Assembly: GCA_030690945.1 (NCBI GenBank)
Contig: JAUYFM010000041.1
Location: forward strand, 52,205 to 116,204
Length of the DNA stretch: 64,000 bases
Origin: Smithellaceae bacterium
GTDB taxonomy: Bacteria > Desulfobacterota > Syntrophia > Syntrophales > Smithellaceae
Direction: 5' to 3'
In this document: positions 1-9,580 of the stretch, one piece after another
Numbering within the stretch: position 1 is the stretch's first letter
Layout of the letters: the number at the start of each line of letters is the position of its first letter
The notes under the pieces: model-generated
Database searches by the model: none
The model's input: only the letters and a program-made list of their open reading frames with translations
Told to the model about the DNA's origin: nothing
Position numbers and translations under genes: made by a program

Positions 1-930
1 TTCCAGAAGCGATAAAAATTGAACGGCCGCCGCATCAAACCGGCGTATATCGTAGTATAAAAGCCCCAGAGCGGTGCGCACCTCCCGGTTGGCGGGATCC
101 GTTTTTAAGACTTCCTGAAATTCTTTTTCCGCCTCTTCCTGTTTATTCGCTTTAACCAGCAGCTCGGCAATCTTTATCCGGAAACTGATCCGGGCAGGAT
201 TCATCTCCAGATAACGGCGATAAACGCCAATGGCTTCATCATATTTGTTTTGAGTTTCGTAAAGTGCGGCGAGCCCCAGCCAGCTCGCTTCAAACGCGGG
301 CCTTTGTGCCGTAATCTTTTGATAGAGAGCCTCCGCCTCCGCTAAGCGGTTCATTTGGGTCAGCGTTTTTGCGTAGTAATAAATGCCGACGATATTATTG
401 GGATCTATTCCCAGCATTTTCTTATAAGCTTGTTCAGCTGAGTCATACTTTTTTTCCTGCGCGTAAATAGTCGCCAGATACAAGTAGGCAACCAGATTCT
501 TTGGATCCATCTCGATGATGGTCTGATATTCCCGAATCGCCTTATCGTATTCACGCAGATTAAAATACAAACCGCCCATAATGGAGCGGAGTTCGATATT
601 GCCGGGATTTTTAGCCAGAGCTGACTCCCCCAGCGACAAGGCAAAATCAACATTACTATTCTCTACATACAGCGAAACCAGTTCGGTGGTAAGATAAGGT
701 GAATCGGGATGAATCGCGAGCGCCTGCTTCAATTGATCGATAGACGTCGTCAGATCGCCATCCAGGCGCGATAAAACGGCCAGCGAATAATGATAGCCGG
801 CGGCTCCGGAATACTGCTCCGGGATGGATGGAGAAGATAATGGACGGTCCGCCGACAAAGAAGCGCAGCCCGCAAAAATCGCGGGGATAAGAAATCCGAA
901 GATCATGAAATTAGTAAGTTTTTTTTGCAT
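1..930 (-). CDS. TPR-repeat lipoprotein, C-terminus outside window
   Basis: The frame is open from the ATG to the window edge, giving 310 codons without a stop. The N-terminus is a lipoprotein signal peptide: a short basic start, a hydrophobic stretch, and a lipobox ending FAGC with the acylated cysteine at residue 22. After about 25 linker residues come successive 34-residue tetratricopeptide repeats, recognisable by recurring patterns such as LGLLYYDIRRFDAA. TPR lipoproteins usually act as envelope scaffolds, for example in pilus, exopolysaccharide or outer-membrane assembly. No specific partner can be named here. The deacetylase gene lies upstream with a 46-base gap, so both are probably transcribed together. 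The ribosome-binding site is weak. Confidence 0.85.
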   Translation of the reverse strand, partial: MQKKLTNFMIFGFLIPAIFAGCASLSADRPLSSPSIPEQYSGAAGYHYSLAVLSRLDGDLTTSIDQLKQALAIHPDSPYLTTELVSLYVENSNVDFALSLGESALAKNPGNIELRSIMGGLYFNLREYDKAIREYQTIIEMDPKNLVAYLYLATIYAQEKKYDSAEQAYKKMLGIDPNNIVGIYYYAKTLTQMNRLAEAEALYQKITAQRPAFEASWLGLAALYETQNKYDEAIGVYRRYLEMNPARISFRIKIAELLVKANKQEEAEKEFQEVLKTDPANREVRTALGLLYYDIRRFDAAAVQFLSLLE

Positions 931-976
931 AGGGTATGGTTGCTCTCAATGCTTATGTCCCGAAAGAACCCGTCTG

Positions 977-1981
977 TTAGGATGCGCCTTCCGATGATTT
1001 CTTTTTCATCAGTTTCGATACCGGAACAATCGAAACACCTTTTTCCCGAAAAATTTTATTGGCGTCTCTGATTGCCCGAATCGTCTCGGGATAAGGATGG
1101 CCGATCACAATCAGCGGCGCGTTACCGGGCGGCGCGTTGCCCACATCCATCAGGATTTGATAGATTTTTGAATAATTACGATCATTGTCCAGAAAGATTT
1201 TGCGTGACGCGACAGTCAAATGGGCTTTCTGTGAAGCTGCCGTGGTTTTTGAATTGTTGGTCGTCCGCGAATCGATAAAAAACAAATCCTTCTTTTTCAA
1301 TTGTTTAAAAACCAGCATCAGCCTTTCTTCATCAGCCATGAATTTGGAGCCCATGTGGTTGTTGACGCCGGAGATATAAGGAACAGAAGCCAGATTTTTT
1401 TCCAGTTGAAAGATAATTTCTTCATCATTCATATCCGAAAAAAGAGCGCCATTACCCGGTTTTTCCTTTGGGTAGGAAAGCGGCTCCATCGGCAGATGCA
1501 GCAAGGTTTCACGATTGGCCTTATGCAACATGTCCGCTGCTTTTCGTGAGTGAGCAAGAAGCGGTAAAATGGCAAACGTGATATCCGCGTCAACGCGTAA
1601 AAGCTCATGCACCGGCGTCATATCATAACCAATATCATCAATAATAATGGCCATCTGCTTTAACTTCAACCGAGGCGGCGTTATTTTGGCAATAACAACA
1701 TCTTCTTTCTCCGCGGGGGTCCCCGCAACCGGCGGAGGCTGGGGGAGGTCTCTGGCTTTTTCCCGTAACTTTTTCGCCGGCGTCAGAGCCTGCGGCTTTT
1801 CTTTTGCAGCGGCCTTCTGTTGCGTCGTTTGCTTCTTCTGCTCAGGCGGCGACTTAACCACAACCGTTTCTTCCCGATGAAAGATGATCATATAAACGAT
1901 TGCGGCAACAGATAAGACGATCAGCGCTATTAAAACCGCCGTTAATAAATTGTTCTTTCTTTTCTTTTTCATAGCTGACAA
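977..1981 (-). CDS. Divergent polysaccharide deacetylase family protein (YibQ-like)
   Basis: The predicted 334-residue protein has one N-terminal membrane anchor (about residues 11-34), a Lys/Pro/Gln-rich linker to about residue 107, and a periplasmic domain of the divergent polysaccharide deacetylase family. Motifs visible in order are DDIG (115-118), HLPMEP (162-167), NNHMGS (207-212) and DSRT (237-240), which match the metal site of NodB-like carbohydrate esterases. The substrate is unknown; a peptidoglycan-related sugar is a reasonable guess. The start is taken as TTG because GAGG lies 8 bases before it. An ATG three codons later is the alternative. It directly follows ctpA, a pairing often seen in Gram-negative envelope gene clusters. 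Confidence 0.85.
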   Translation of the reverse strand: MSAMKKKRKNNLLTAVLIALIVLSVAAIVYMIIFHREETVVVKSPPEQKKQTTQQKAAAKEKPQALTPAKKLREKARDLPQPPPVAGTPAEKEDVVIAKITPPRLKLKQMAIIIDDIGYDMTPVHELLRVDADITFAILPLLAHSRKAADMLHKANRETLLHLPMEPLSYPKEKPGNGALFSDMNDEEIIFQLEKNLASVPYISGVNNHMGSKFMADEERLMLVFKQLKKKDLFFIDSRTTNNSKTTAASQKAHLTVASRKIFLDNDRNYSKIYQILMDVGNAPPGNAPLIVIGHPYPETIRAIRDANKIFREKGVSIVPVSKLMKKKSSEGAS

Positions 1982-2006
1982 TATCCGCGCCTCTGTGAAA
2001 ACGGAA

Positions 2007-3326
2007 TCAGTTGATCAGATTCTTTTTCATGATGCGCCAGCTTTTCAAAATATCAATAGCCGTCTTGAGTTGATTGTCTTTGGTCAAATCGGAAGTATCT
2101 TTGAGACTTTCAACTTTATTTTCCTCAAGCTGCATGCCGTCTTCTTTGGCCGGTTTGATGTGGCCCTTGAGATCCTTTTCCCGAAGTCTTTCCGTAAGAC
2201 CATTCTCCGGTTCCTCAGAAGGCTTCACCAACTTAACGATAATGTCCGGTTTAATCCCCTCGGCTTGAATGGATCTACCGCTGGGCGTGTAATACCGTGC
2301 AGTCGTCAGTTTCAACGCGGAACCGTTTTCCAGGGGAATCACGGTTTGCACGGATGCTTTGCCAAAGGTCTGCGTCCCCACAATCAGAGCCCGACCGTTA
2401 TCCTGCAGCGCACCCGCAACAATTTCCGCCGCGCTTGCCGTTCCTTCATTCACCAGGACGACCATGGGAACGGTGATTTCCTTACTGCCATTGTCCCTGG
2501 CCATTGTTTTGGTTTCCATGTTTTTCGTGCGACCGCGGGTGGAAACAATCATTCCCGACTTCAAAAACATATCGGATACTTCAATCGCCTGATTCAGGAG
2601 TCCGCCCGGATCATTTCTCAAATCCAACACCAGTCCCTTCATGGGACTGGCTTTTTCACCCACCTCGGCCAGCGCTTTACGCAGATCCGTGGATGTTCTC
2701 TCATGGAAAGACGCGATGCGGATATAGCCGATATGATCATCAAATGTCTTTGATTTGACGCTTTTAATCTGGATAACGGTGCGTGTCAGGACAATATCTT
2801 TAGGCTGAACCATATGCTCCCGCATAATGGTGATAGTCACCTTGGTGTCCTTCGGACCGCGCAGTTTTTTCACAGCTTCCATGATGGTAATATCTTTTGT
2901 GGATTTACCGTCGATTTTGATGATCTGATCGCCGGATTTCACTCCGGCTTTGTATGCGGGTGTATCCTCGATAGGAGAAACAACGGTTAGAATATCTTTT
3001 AAAATAGTTATTTCAATACCGATCCCGCCAAAACGCCCCTGCGTTTCCACTTCCAGTTCTTTATAAATTTCGGCGGTCATAAACGAGCTGTGGGGATCGA
3101 GGGACTTCATCATGCCGTTAATCGCACCCTGAATCAAGACGGAGGACTCCACTTCATCAACGTAGTTTTTCTGCACCATATCCAAAACTTCATTGAATGT
3201 TTTAATCTCTTTGTAGATATTTTTGTCCCGCTCGGCAACCTTGCTGTCAGAATACGGCCCGAAAATAACAAAAAGGCCAAGGAGAATGATGACGAATAAT
3301 GGCCATTTACCGGATATGTTTTTCAT
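2007..3326 (-). CDS. ctpA: S41-family carboxyl-terminal processing protease
   Basis: A 439-residue periplasmic serine protease anchored by one N-terminal hydrophobic segment (about residues 6-25). A PDZ domain follows (about 100-187, beginning GGIGIEI), then the S41 core. The catalytic serine is in GTASAAEI (Ser298) and the lysine is in TFGKASVQ (Lys323), so the Ser-Lys dyad is intact. Family members trim C-termini of envelope proteins and control peptidoglycan hydrolases. I chose the ATG preceded by GAGG. A TTG 18 codons upstream also opens the frame but lacks a good ribosome-binding site. The deacetylase gene follows 25 bases downstream. Confidence 0.93.
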   Translation of the reverse strand: MKNISGKWPLFVIILLGLFVIFGPYSDSKVAERDKNIYKEIKTFNEVLDMVQKNYVDEVESSVLIQGAINGMMKSLDPHSSFMTAEIYKELEVETQGRFGGIGIEITILKDILTVVSPIEDTPAYKAGVKSGDQIIKIDGKSTKDITIMEAVKKLRGPKDTKVTITIMREHMVQPKDIVLTRTVIQIKSVKSKTFDDHIGYIRIASFHERTSTDLRKALAEVGEKASPMKGLVLDLRNDPGGLLNQAIEVSDMFLKSGMIVSTRGRTKNMETKTMARDNGSKEITVPMVVLVNEGTASAAEIVAGALQDNGRALIVGTQTFGKASVQTVIPLENGSALKLTTARYYTPSGRSIQAEGIKPDIIVKLVKPSEEPENGLTERLREKDLKGHIKPAKEDGMQLEENKVESLKDTSDLTKDNQLKTAIDILKSWRIMKKNLIN

Positions 3327-3450
3327 GCTCTGCCTCACTGGTAACAAGATATTTTGTTTTATATAAAGAAATGCCTTCAATGAATGGAATTATATACCAT
3401 TACTCCAGTTATTTTCCATATATTTCGGCAATCAGGAAAGAAATATTAAT

Positions 3451-3578
3451 ACCAAGTCGCATTCAAAGGATAACGAACCAACGTAGTCCGAACCTCGGGT
3501 CACCTTCAGGTGATTAGGTTCGCGTGTTCAACGGGTCTAAAGACCCGAACTACTGTTAACATTTGAATGCAACTTGGT
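3451..3578. repeat. MITE-like element with 17-base terminal inverted repeats
   Basis: A 128-base non-coding element sits between cysS and ctpA. Its ends are ACCAAGTCGCATTCAAA at 3451-3467 and the reverse complement with one mismatch at 3562-3578. The interior carries a second hairpin (CGGGTCTAAAGACCCG at 3532-3547) and further imperfect symmetry around GAACCT/AGGTTC. TTAA-like sequence flanks both ends. It encodes nothing. The structure fits a miniature transposable element moved by a transposase encoded elsewhere, but no second copy was recognised in this window. Confidence 0.6.
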
Positions 3579-3628
3579 TTAAGAATACTGTTGTGGACTG
3601 GACGCGTGAAAATCGGGAGGCATGTTTC

Positions 3629-5101
3629 CTAATCTATCGACCAGGTTGTCTGGCCTGCCACATCCTTCAAAGTAATATTCTGTGAAGCCAGTTCCTGGCG
3701 GATATCGTCAGCCCGGCTCCAGTCTTTTCCTTCGCGGGCTTTTTGCCGCTCCAGAATCAGCGCTTCTATTTTGGAAACATCCAGGCCGCGTTTCCCGATT
3801 TCCATATCGCGGTCGATGTGGAAGAAGATCTCCGGATCAGACTGAAAAACACCCAGCACATCGCCAAAATGGGTAAATACAACTGTTGCAGTCTCCAGGA
3901 TGACCTGCTTGGTTGATACGGGCATCTTCTTTTCCGCAGTCGTAACATTATTAATCAACCGGGCAGTGTCGAAAACATAACCCAAGGCCTGCGCTGTATT
4001 AAAATCATCGTCCAGCGCGGCGTTAAATTTTTCTTTTAATTCATTTAATTTATGAACGTACTCCAACGACGGTGTGGGTAGAAGCTTTTCTTGTGCTTGC
4101 GGGGCTAACGCCCGCGTTTCTTTCATGAGTTGCAGGGCGGTATAGCAGCGAATAAGCGCCGTCCTGGCTTCCTTGAGCGACGCATCCGAATAATCCACGG
4201 GGCTTCGGTAATGGCTCTGAAGCATAAACAGGCGTAAGGCTTCCGGATGGTATTGTTTGATGATCTCCCGTATCGGAAAGATATTCCCCAGTGATTTAGA
4301 CATCTTTTCCGCGTTGATCTTCACAAAACCATTGTGCATCCAATAATTGGCCAAGGGTTTCCCCGTTGCCGCTTGAGATTGAGCGATTTCATTTTCGTGG
4401 TGCGGGAAAACCAAGTCTTCGCCGCCCCCATGAATGTCGAATGTCTCGCCCAGATAGCGCCGGCTCATGGCCGAGCATTCAATGTGCCAGCCTGGCCTGC
4501 CCCTTCCCCACGGACTTTCCCAGAAAGGCTCGCCTTCCTTGCTCTTCTTCCACAGCACAAAATCCAGCGGGTTCCTTTTCTTGTCATTGATGTCCACGCG
4601 GGCGCCAGCCATCATTTCATCCAGATGACGTCCCGACAATCCACCGTATGCAGGAAAATTATTCACCGCAAAAAATACATCGCCGTCCACCGAGTAAGCA
4701 ATGCCTTTTTTCTCCAGCATTGAAATCAGAGCGATCATCTCCGCCATATGCTCGGTCGCCTTTGGCGTCACAGTAGGTGTCAGAACGTTGAGCGCGGCCA
4801 TATCTTCATCATGCAGTTTGATATAACGTTCGGCTATTTGAGCGATGCCGACGCCTTCTTTATTTGCCCGATCAATAATCTTGTCGTCAATATCGGTAAA
4901 GTTTTTGACATACGTCACGTTGTAACCACGAGCCTTTAAATGCCGGAAGGCCACGTCAAAAACTACCGCGGCGCGGGCATGACCGACATGGCAGACGTCG
5001 TATGCCGTAATGCCGCAAACATACATGCCGACAGCACCCTCTTTAATCGGTTGAAGTGTTTCCTTTTGTCTTGTTCTGGTATTAAATATTTTTTGAGGCA
5101 T
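3629..5101 (-). CDS. cysS: Cysteinyl-tRNA synthetase, canonical copy
   Basis: A 490-residue class I aminoacyl-tRNA synthetase that charges tRNA-Cys with cysteine. All signature elements are present: the zinc ligand Cys29 in YVCGITAYD, a HIGH-type motif HVGH (38-41), the zinc-site segment FPHHENE with His and Glu ligands intact, and KMSKS around residue 268. The length is normal for the family. This copy should be the housekeeping enzyme, because the fused synthetase near 53 kb has a changed zinc site. argC lies just upstream (16 bases) on the same strand, so the two are probably co-transcribed. Confidence 0.95.
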   Translation of the reverse strand: MPQKIFNTRTRQKETLQPIKEGAVGMYVCGITAYDVCHVGHARAAVVFDVAFRHLKARGYNVTYVKNFTDIDDKIIDRANKEGVGIAQIAERYIKLHDEDMAALNVLTPTVTPKATEHMAEMIALISMLEKKGIAYSVDGDVFFAVNNFPAYGGLSGRHLDEMMAGARVDINDKKRNPLDFVLWKKSKEGEPFWESPWGRGRPGWHIECSAMSRRYLGETFDIHGGGEDLVFPHHENEIAQSQAATGKPLANYWMHNGFVKINAEKMSKSLGNIFPIREIIKQYHPEALRLFMLQSHYRSPVDYSDASLKEARTALIRCYTALQLMKETRALAPQAQEKLLPTPSLEYVHKLNELKEKFNAALDDDFNTAQALGYVFDTARLINNVTTAEKKMPVSTKQVILETATVVFTHFGDVLGVFQSDPEIFFHIDRDMEIGKRGLDVSKIEALILERQKAREGKDWSRADDIRQELASQNITLKDVAGQTTWSID

Positions 5102-5116
5102 GTTTTATTACTTTCA

Positions 5117-6157
5117 TCAGGGATAAAGCGGAGACATCTGCAAACCACTGCCTTCAGACAGAGAACAGACCAAATTCATGTTCTGCACGGCCTGTCCGGC
5201 AGCTCCCTTGATCAAATTGTCAATGGCGGAAATAATAATCACCCGGTTGGTCCGTGGATCAACAGCTAAACCGATATCGCAGTAGTTTGATCCGCAAACG
5301 GACGAAATATTGGGATACGTCCCGGCAGGGCTTATCCGCACAAATTTTTCCGCAGCATAAGCGGATAGATACAGCGAATGAAGCTCGGCAAGCGTTATGT
5401 CTTTCGCGAGCGTCGCGTAAACCGTGCTTAAGATACCCCTTTTCACCGGCAATAAATGCGGTGTGAAGGAAATAGCAAATTCCACCCTGGCCAGCGTGTT
5501 GAGTTCCTGCTCAATTTCCGGCGTATGCCTGTGCTTGCCGACTTTATAGGCCTTAAATCCGCCGTCAACTTCGCAAAAAAGCGATCCCACGAGAGGGTCC
5601 CGGCCTGCGCCACTCACACCGGAGGCCGAATCGGCAATGATCGTGGAAACATCCAACAGGTTGTTTTTCAATGCGGGCATCAGGCCCAGAATGATGCTGG
5701 TCGGATAACAACCCGGATTGGCTATCAACCGGGATTTTTTAATCTCCTGCCGGTAAAGCTCAGGAAGCCCATAGACCGCCTGCCCGAAAAGATCGGCGCT
5801 ATTGTGTTTGGCGTACCACTTTTCGTAAGTGGCCAGATCTCGCAGGCGATAGTCGGCGGAAAGATCGATCACTTTTTTACCCGCCTTGATAAAGACGGGA
5901 GCAATGTCCATGGAAACGCCGTGAGGAAGAGCCAGAAAAACCACATCGCAGAGTTTGGCAATCTCCTGGGGTGTTGCGTTTGAATAGGTCAGTGACGTTA
6001 AGCCGGAAAGCGACGGAAACACGTCCGAAACCTTCACGCCGGCATAGCGCCTGGAGGTAACGGCCATCAATTCCGCTTGCGGATGCCCGGATAAAATTCT
6101 AATGAGTTCCTGACCTGTGTAACCGCTGGCCCCGAAAATCGCTGCTTTAATTTTCAT
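5117..6157 (-). CDS. argC: N-acetyl-gamma-glutamyl-phosphate reductase
   Basis: A 346-residue NADPH-dependent enzyme of arginine biosynthesis that reduces N-acetylglutamyl phosphate to the semialdehyde. The N-terminal dinucleotide-binding motif is GASGYTG (9-15) and the catalytic cysteine is Cys150 in [14 protein letters not shown] ribosome-binding site sits 5 bases before the ATG. The rpsI terminator lies immediately upstream, so argC needs its own promoter or readthrough. No other arg gene is present in the window. Confidence 0.95.
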   Translation of the reverse strand: MKIKAAIFGASGYTGQELIRILSGHPQAELMAVTSRRYAGVKVSDVFPSLSGLTSLTYSNATPQEIAKLCDVVFLALPHGVSMDIAPVFIKAGKKVIDLSADYRLRDLATYEKWYAKHNSADLFGQAVYGLPELYRQEIKKSRLIANPGCYPTSIILGLMPALKNNLLDVSTIIADSASGVSGAGRDPLVGSLFCEVDGGFKAYKVGKHRHTPEIEQELNTLARVEFAISFTPHLLPVKRGILSTVYATLAKDITLAELHSLYLSAYAAEKFVRISPAGTYPNISSVCGSNYCDIGLAVDPRTNRVIIISAIDNLIKGAAGQAVQNMNLVCSLSEGSGLQMSPLYP

Positions 6158-6166
6158 AAAAACTCC

Positions 6167-6196
6167 AAAAAAAAGGGAGGCCTGAAAGCCCCCCTT
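6167..6196 (-). terminator. Rho-independent terminator after rplM-rpsI
   Basis: On the minus strand a G/C-rich stem (arms 6188-6196 and 6173-6181, with one G-U pair) with a short loop is followed by a run of eight T. It starts 6 bases after the rpsI stop codon and ends the rplM-rpsI transcript just before argC. Confidence 0.85.
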
Positions 6197-6202
6197 GGAT
6201 GA

Positions 6203-6595
6203 TTAGCGTTTGGAGAATTGGAATTTCTTGCGGGCTCCCGGTTGTCCATATTTTTTTCTTTCAACGACGCGGGCGTCACGTGTTAAAAAACCTGCCTTTT
6301 TCAGTATGGGGCGCAACTCGGCGTCATATTCCAGAAGCGCTTTGGAAATGCCATGTTTGACAGCTCCCGCTTGTCCCGCGACACCACCGCCGCCGACATT
6401 GATATAAAAATCAAACTGATCGTTCTTGCCGGTGATATCCAGAGGCTGACGAATGATCATTTTCAGGCTGGGACGGGAAAAATATTCCTCATAATTTCTC
6501 TTGTTAACCACGATATTGCCACTACCTGCTTTCATATAGACACGGGCAATAGCGCTCTTTCTCTTACCGGTTGCATAAAAACGTTGTACTGTCAT
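6203..6595 (-). CDS. rpsI: 30S ribosomal protein S9
   Basis: A 130-residue small-subunit protein. The N-terminal [14 protein letters not shown] and the basic C-terminal tail ending KKFQFSKR, which reaches the P-site tRNA, are characteristic. The start is the second ATG: the first ATG, four codons upstream, overlaps the ribosome-binding sequence GGGAGAAG that serves the second one. It follows rplM after 46 bases in the usual L13-S9 operon. Confidence 0.97.
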   Translation of the reverse strand: MTVQRFYATGKRKSAIARVYMKAGSGNIVVNKRNYEEYFSRPSLKMIIRQPLDITGKNDQFDFYINVGGGGVAGQAGAVKHGISKALLEYDAELRPILKKAGFLTRDARVVERKKYGQPGARKKFQFSKR

Positions 6596-6641
6596 GACTT
6601 CTCCCATAAAAATATAATCAATTCTTCAGAGTTCCGGGGAA

Positions 6642-7070
6642 TTAAACCGCTAATGCCTGTGGACACTGGGCTTCATGCGGATGCGCATTGCCGCTGTAAA
6701 CCTTTAGTTTCTTAAGCATTCTTCTACCCAGATTATTCTTGGGCAACATGCCGGCCACGGCAATGCGAATTAAATTTTCCGGCTTTTCCGCCAGCATTTT
6801 ACCAGCGGCCGTTTCTCTTAACCCTCCCGGATAACCGGAATAGGAATAATAAATTTTATCGGTAAGCTTTTTGCCGGTCAGGGCAATCTTTTCGGCATTA
6901 ACCACCACGATAAAATCGCCGGTATCGACATGCGGCGTATAAATAGCTTTGTGCTTGCCCCGAAGGCGCAAGGCAATCTGGCTAGCCAACCTTCCTAATA
7001 CTTTACCGGATGCATCGACCATGTACCAGTCTTGTTTTGTCTCTTCTGCCTTCGCTGAAAATGTTTTCAT
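6642..7070 (-). CDS. rplM: 50S ribosomal protein L13
   Basis: A 142-residue large-subunit assembly protein. [14 protein letters not shown] and the segment [12 protein letters not shown] are family hallmarks, and the length is standard. It is the first gene of a two-gene operon with rpsI and is preceded by a clear housekeeping promoter. Confidence 0.97.
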   Translation of the reverse strand: MKTFSAKAEETKQDWYMVDASGKVLGRLASQIALRLRGKHKAIYTPHVDTGDFIVVVNAEKIALTGKKLTDKIYYSYSGYPGGLRETAAGKMLAEKPENLIRIAVAGMLPKNNLGRRMLKKLKVYSGNAHPHEAQCPQALAV

Positions 7071-7105
7071 AATAAACCACCACTTAGTTAAAAATTTAAA
7101 GACGT

Positions 7106-7134
7106 AAACTATGCAATTCCCGTCTGTTTGTCAA
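7106..7134 (-). promoter_or_regulatory. Sigma-70 type promoter of rplM-rpsI
   Basis: On the minus strand a perfect -35 TTGACA (7129-7134) is followed by a 17-base spacer and a -10 TAGTTT (7106-7111). This puts the transcript start about 30 bases before the rplM ATG. The same TTGACA-N17-TAG layout occurs before rpsL and the tRNA cluster. Confidence 0.7.
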
Positions 7135-7228
7135 GAAAAATATTTGAATCACAATATAATTTCCAATACCGGTCAGGTCTGATGACCAAAACAATAAATA
7201 GCATAATCCGTGACAGACAAATACATCA

Positions 7229-9460
7229 TCAAATTCCTAGCATACCTAATCCGGCCAGGGATATTTTCAGCATAATTCTTTCATCATCGTGTGTCTTGGT
7301 ATAGGTCACTCCCACGCCCCAGCATTGCTCCGTATAGACCAGCCCAACCGTATTTTCCACGGTCTGATTGTTAAACTGATCAAGCCGGATAACGAATTGG
7401 CCACTCAGGCGCTCGGTGATGACCGCTTTTAAGTCCATGTTAATCTCTTCGATGGAATCCCGCGTATAACGGTAACCAAACGTCAGCTTATCGCCGCGCC
7501 AGTCGCTGATGCCCAGATCATAGTTCATTTCTTTCCAGCCGCTGTAGGGACTATATTTATTACGGGCCGCAAAGGACAAATAAGAATGGGGCTTCAGATC
7601 AAGCTCCATCCCTATATCCGACATGGGTCGCCTATCCCCGGTGGAGCCTGCCATCTCTTTTTTAGCTTCGTTAATGTCATAGACCTGAAACAGCTTGAAA
7701 CGCAATAATTCCAGATAACTACCCATCCCGGTTTTGTCTTTGACCCGGGCGGTAACCGTATTGGTAAGAGACCAGGCCAACGCGTTTTGTTCGGTTAAAA
7801 CATTTGTGTTATTGATATTAAAAGACGTGAAAGGATCGAGCAACGAACTTATCTTCTGCAAATAATCGGGAATGTTGTCTTGCCGGACACCGGGCGTATA
7901 GGAATAAAGAACTTCGGGTTTGATTTCATGCCGGACTTTGTCCCAGTTCAGAATACTGACATCGAAAACGCGGGAGAGCCGACTGCTGACCGTTAGGCCG
8001 GCATTATAAATCGTGCGGCTGCCACTTCTATTTTCGGAATCAGCCGCATTGTCTTCACGGTTCCAATAGATTTCCCGCACATTGAGTTGAGGGGTGATCT
8101 TCGCATAGCTGGAAATGTTAAAAGGCAGTGAAATCGTCGGCGAAAGATCAACATAGTGTCCTCTGGATCCTTCGCCCCGGTAAAAATAGTCATAATGACC
8201 GGCAAACTCAAAATACACTGGTGTGGAAAAAAGCGGCTGTTTGATGGCGGTCAAAACGATCTCCGGATACTGCTGCAAGGTCCGGTCATTATTGTTCACC
8301 GCAAAATCGTCCGTTGAGCTGACGCGCGCCATCACATTATAGTTATTCCATCCCTTGAACACACGCGCCGATGATTCGAGGGAACGCAGGGACTCATTCC
8401 CTTGAAAAGAAATTTTCCGAAACGGGTCTTCCTCTGAACCGGCAGAATGAGTCAAATAATAGTTATGAGCATTAAAATCACGAAAATACCACGCATCGGA
8501 AACACGACGCAAATCCGTCCGGACATAAAATTGCGAATCAAAATTCGTCTGATGATTGGCCATGAAAGACCAACGCCTGTGCATCTCCTGCCAGTCGCGG
8601 CTTAACGTGTTGCCGATGGTCTCCGTAACGTGTTTGTTGTCTTCCATGTAGTCGCCATAGAGCGTGCCAAAAGACTTGCTGCCAGCGAAATACCGGAATT
8701 CCGCGCCTTCTTTAAATCCTCTTTTTTCGATGTAACGCGAATAAAATGTCGCGTCCATTTGGGGATTAATCGCCCAGAAAAAAGGAATCTCGACATCCAC
8801 ACCGTCTTTATCCCTGGAGTAGGCAAGATAAGGGAAAAGTAATCCTGTCTGGCGCTTGGTTTTCGCGGGAAACGCGATGAGGGGGGTATAGATTACCGGC
8901 ACGCCTTTGGTCAGCAAGCGGGCATTCTTCACCCAGCCATACCCTTCAACGGTCACTTTCATTTCCGATCCGGCCAGTTGCCAATCGGGATTATCGCCGT
9001 CACAGGTAGTGGCCAAAGGCTTTTCAATAAGATAGCTATTCTCGCCGGTTTTCTCGATCCTGTCCCCTTTTATGTAGAAATGATTGCGCGCGTAAAAGGC
9101 TTTGGCGTTATAGGCCGCACCGGTTTTATCCTGCACATTAACAACTATTTTATCGCCCGCGAGCGAATCCTCCGCCATCTTCAGAAATGCACCGCCCTCG
9201 GCAGTCGCAAGATTATTCTTTCGATCAAACTCAACGTTGGCAGCGGTTAAGACACCATCGCCATAAGTTATGACGACATTGCCAAAAGCCGAATAAACAT
9301 CGCGTTCGTTATCGTAAGACAGGTTATCCGCTTCGATCTTTACCGGTGCGTCAGCGGGCACTTTAACATCCTGAGCAAAAATATTGCTGCTCACGCACAG
9401 GACAAAAATCGCCCCCGTTACCATTCCGGTATATTGTCCCAATCTGATCGGCAAATTCAT
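7229..9460 (-). CDS. lptD: LPS-assembly outer-membrane protein LptD
   Basis: A protein of about 743 residues with a signal peptide (cleavage near NIFAQ, about residue 30). An OstA/LptA-like beta-jellyroll domain follows (PVKIEADNLSYDNERDVYSA onward), then the LptD beta-barrel with many alternating aromatic strands to the C-terminus. In complex with LptE it inserts lipopolysaccharide into the outer leaflet. One cysteine lies near the N-domain/barrel junction (TTCDGDNPDW) and one near the C-terminus (EQCWGVG), compatible with a disulfide. The start is ambiguous between adjacent TTG and ATG codons; I use the ATG. A palindrome lies just upstream. Confidence 0.92.
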   Translation of the reverse strand: MNLPIRLGQYTGMVTGAIFVLCVSSNIFAQDVKVPADAPVKIEADNLSYDNERDVYSAFGNVVITYGDGVLTAANVEFDRKNNLATAEGGAFLKMAEDSLAGDKIVVNVQDKTGAAYNAKAFYARNHFYIKGDRIEKTGENSYLIEKPLATTCDGDNPDWQLAGSEMKVTVEGYGWVKNARLLTKGVPVIYTPLIAFPAKTKRQTGLLFPYLAYSRDKDGVDVEIPFFWAINPQMDATFYSRYIEKRGFKEGAEFRYFAGSKSFGTLYGDYMEDNKHVTETIGNTLSRDWQEMHRRWSFMANHQTNFDSQFYVRTDLRRVSDAWYFRDFNAHNYYLTHSAGSEEDPFRKISFQGNESLRSLESSARVFKGWNNYNVMARVSSTDDFAVNNNDRTLQQYPEIVLTAIKQPLFSTPVYFEFAGHYDYFYRGEGSRGHYVDLSPTISLPFNISSYAKITPQLNVREIYWNREDNAADSENRSGSRTIYNAGLTVSSRLSRVFDVSILNWDKVRHEIKPEVLYSYTPGVRQDNIPDYLQKISSLLDPFTSFNINNTNVLTEQNALAWSLTNTVTARVKDKTGMGSYLELLRFKLFQVYDINEAKKEMAGSTGDRRPMSDIGMELDLKPHSYLSFAARNKYSPYSGWKEMNYDLGISDWRGDKLTFGYRYTRDSIEEINMDLKAVITERLSGQFVIRLDQFNNQTVENTVGLVYTEQCWGVGVTYTKTHDDERIMLKISLAGLGMLGI

Positions 9461-9470
9461 CAACCTTGTT

Positions 9471-9488
9471 TATGATTCTTGAATCATA
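9471..9488. promoter_or_regulatory. 18-base perfect palindrome before lptD
   Basis: TATGATTC-TT-GAATCATA is a perfect inverted repeat with a two-base centre, ending 10 bases before the lptD start. It has no T-run, so it is not a terminator. It could be an operator or a small 5'-UTR hairpin. No regulator can be named. Confidence 0.4.
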
Positions 9489-9580
9489 ACGGAAATTATC
9501 ACCCGAGCATGCGCCGGGCAAGCTGACCGTTCCCTGTTCCTTATACTTCACGCTTCGCACTCTTGTATGCGCTTCGTCCC

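Noticed and set aside
405..653. Minus-strand frame of 82 codons
   Set aside because: It overlaps the TPR lipoprotein in another frame and has no family-like sequence. The TPR frame is open to the window edge with clear repeats.
1950..2753. Plus-strand frame of 267 codons opposite ctpA
   Set aside because: It is antisense to a well-conserved protease and its composition is that of a complementary-strand shadow.
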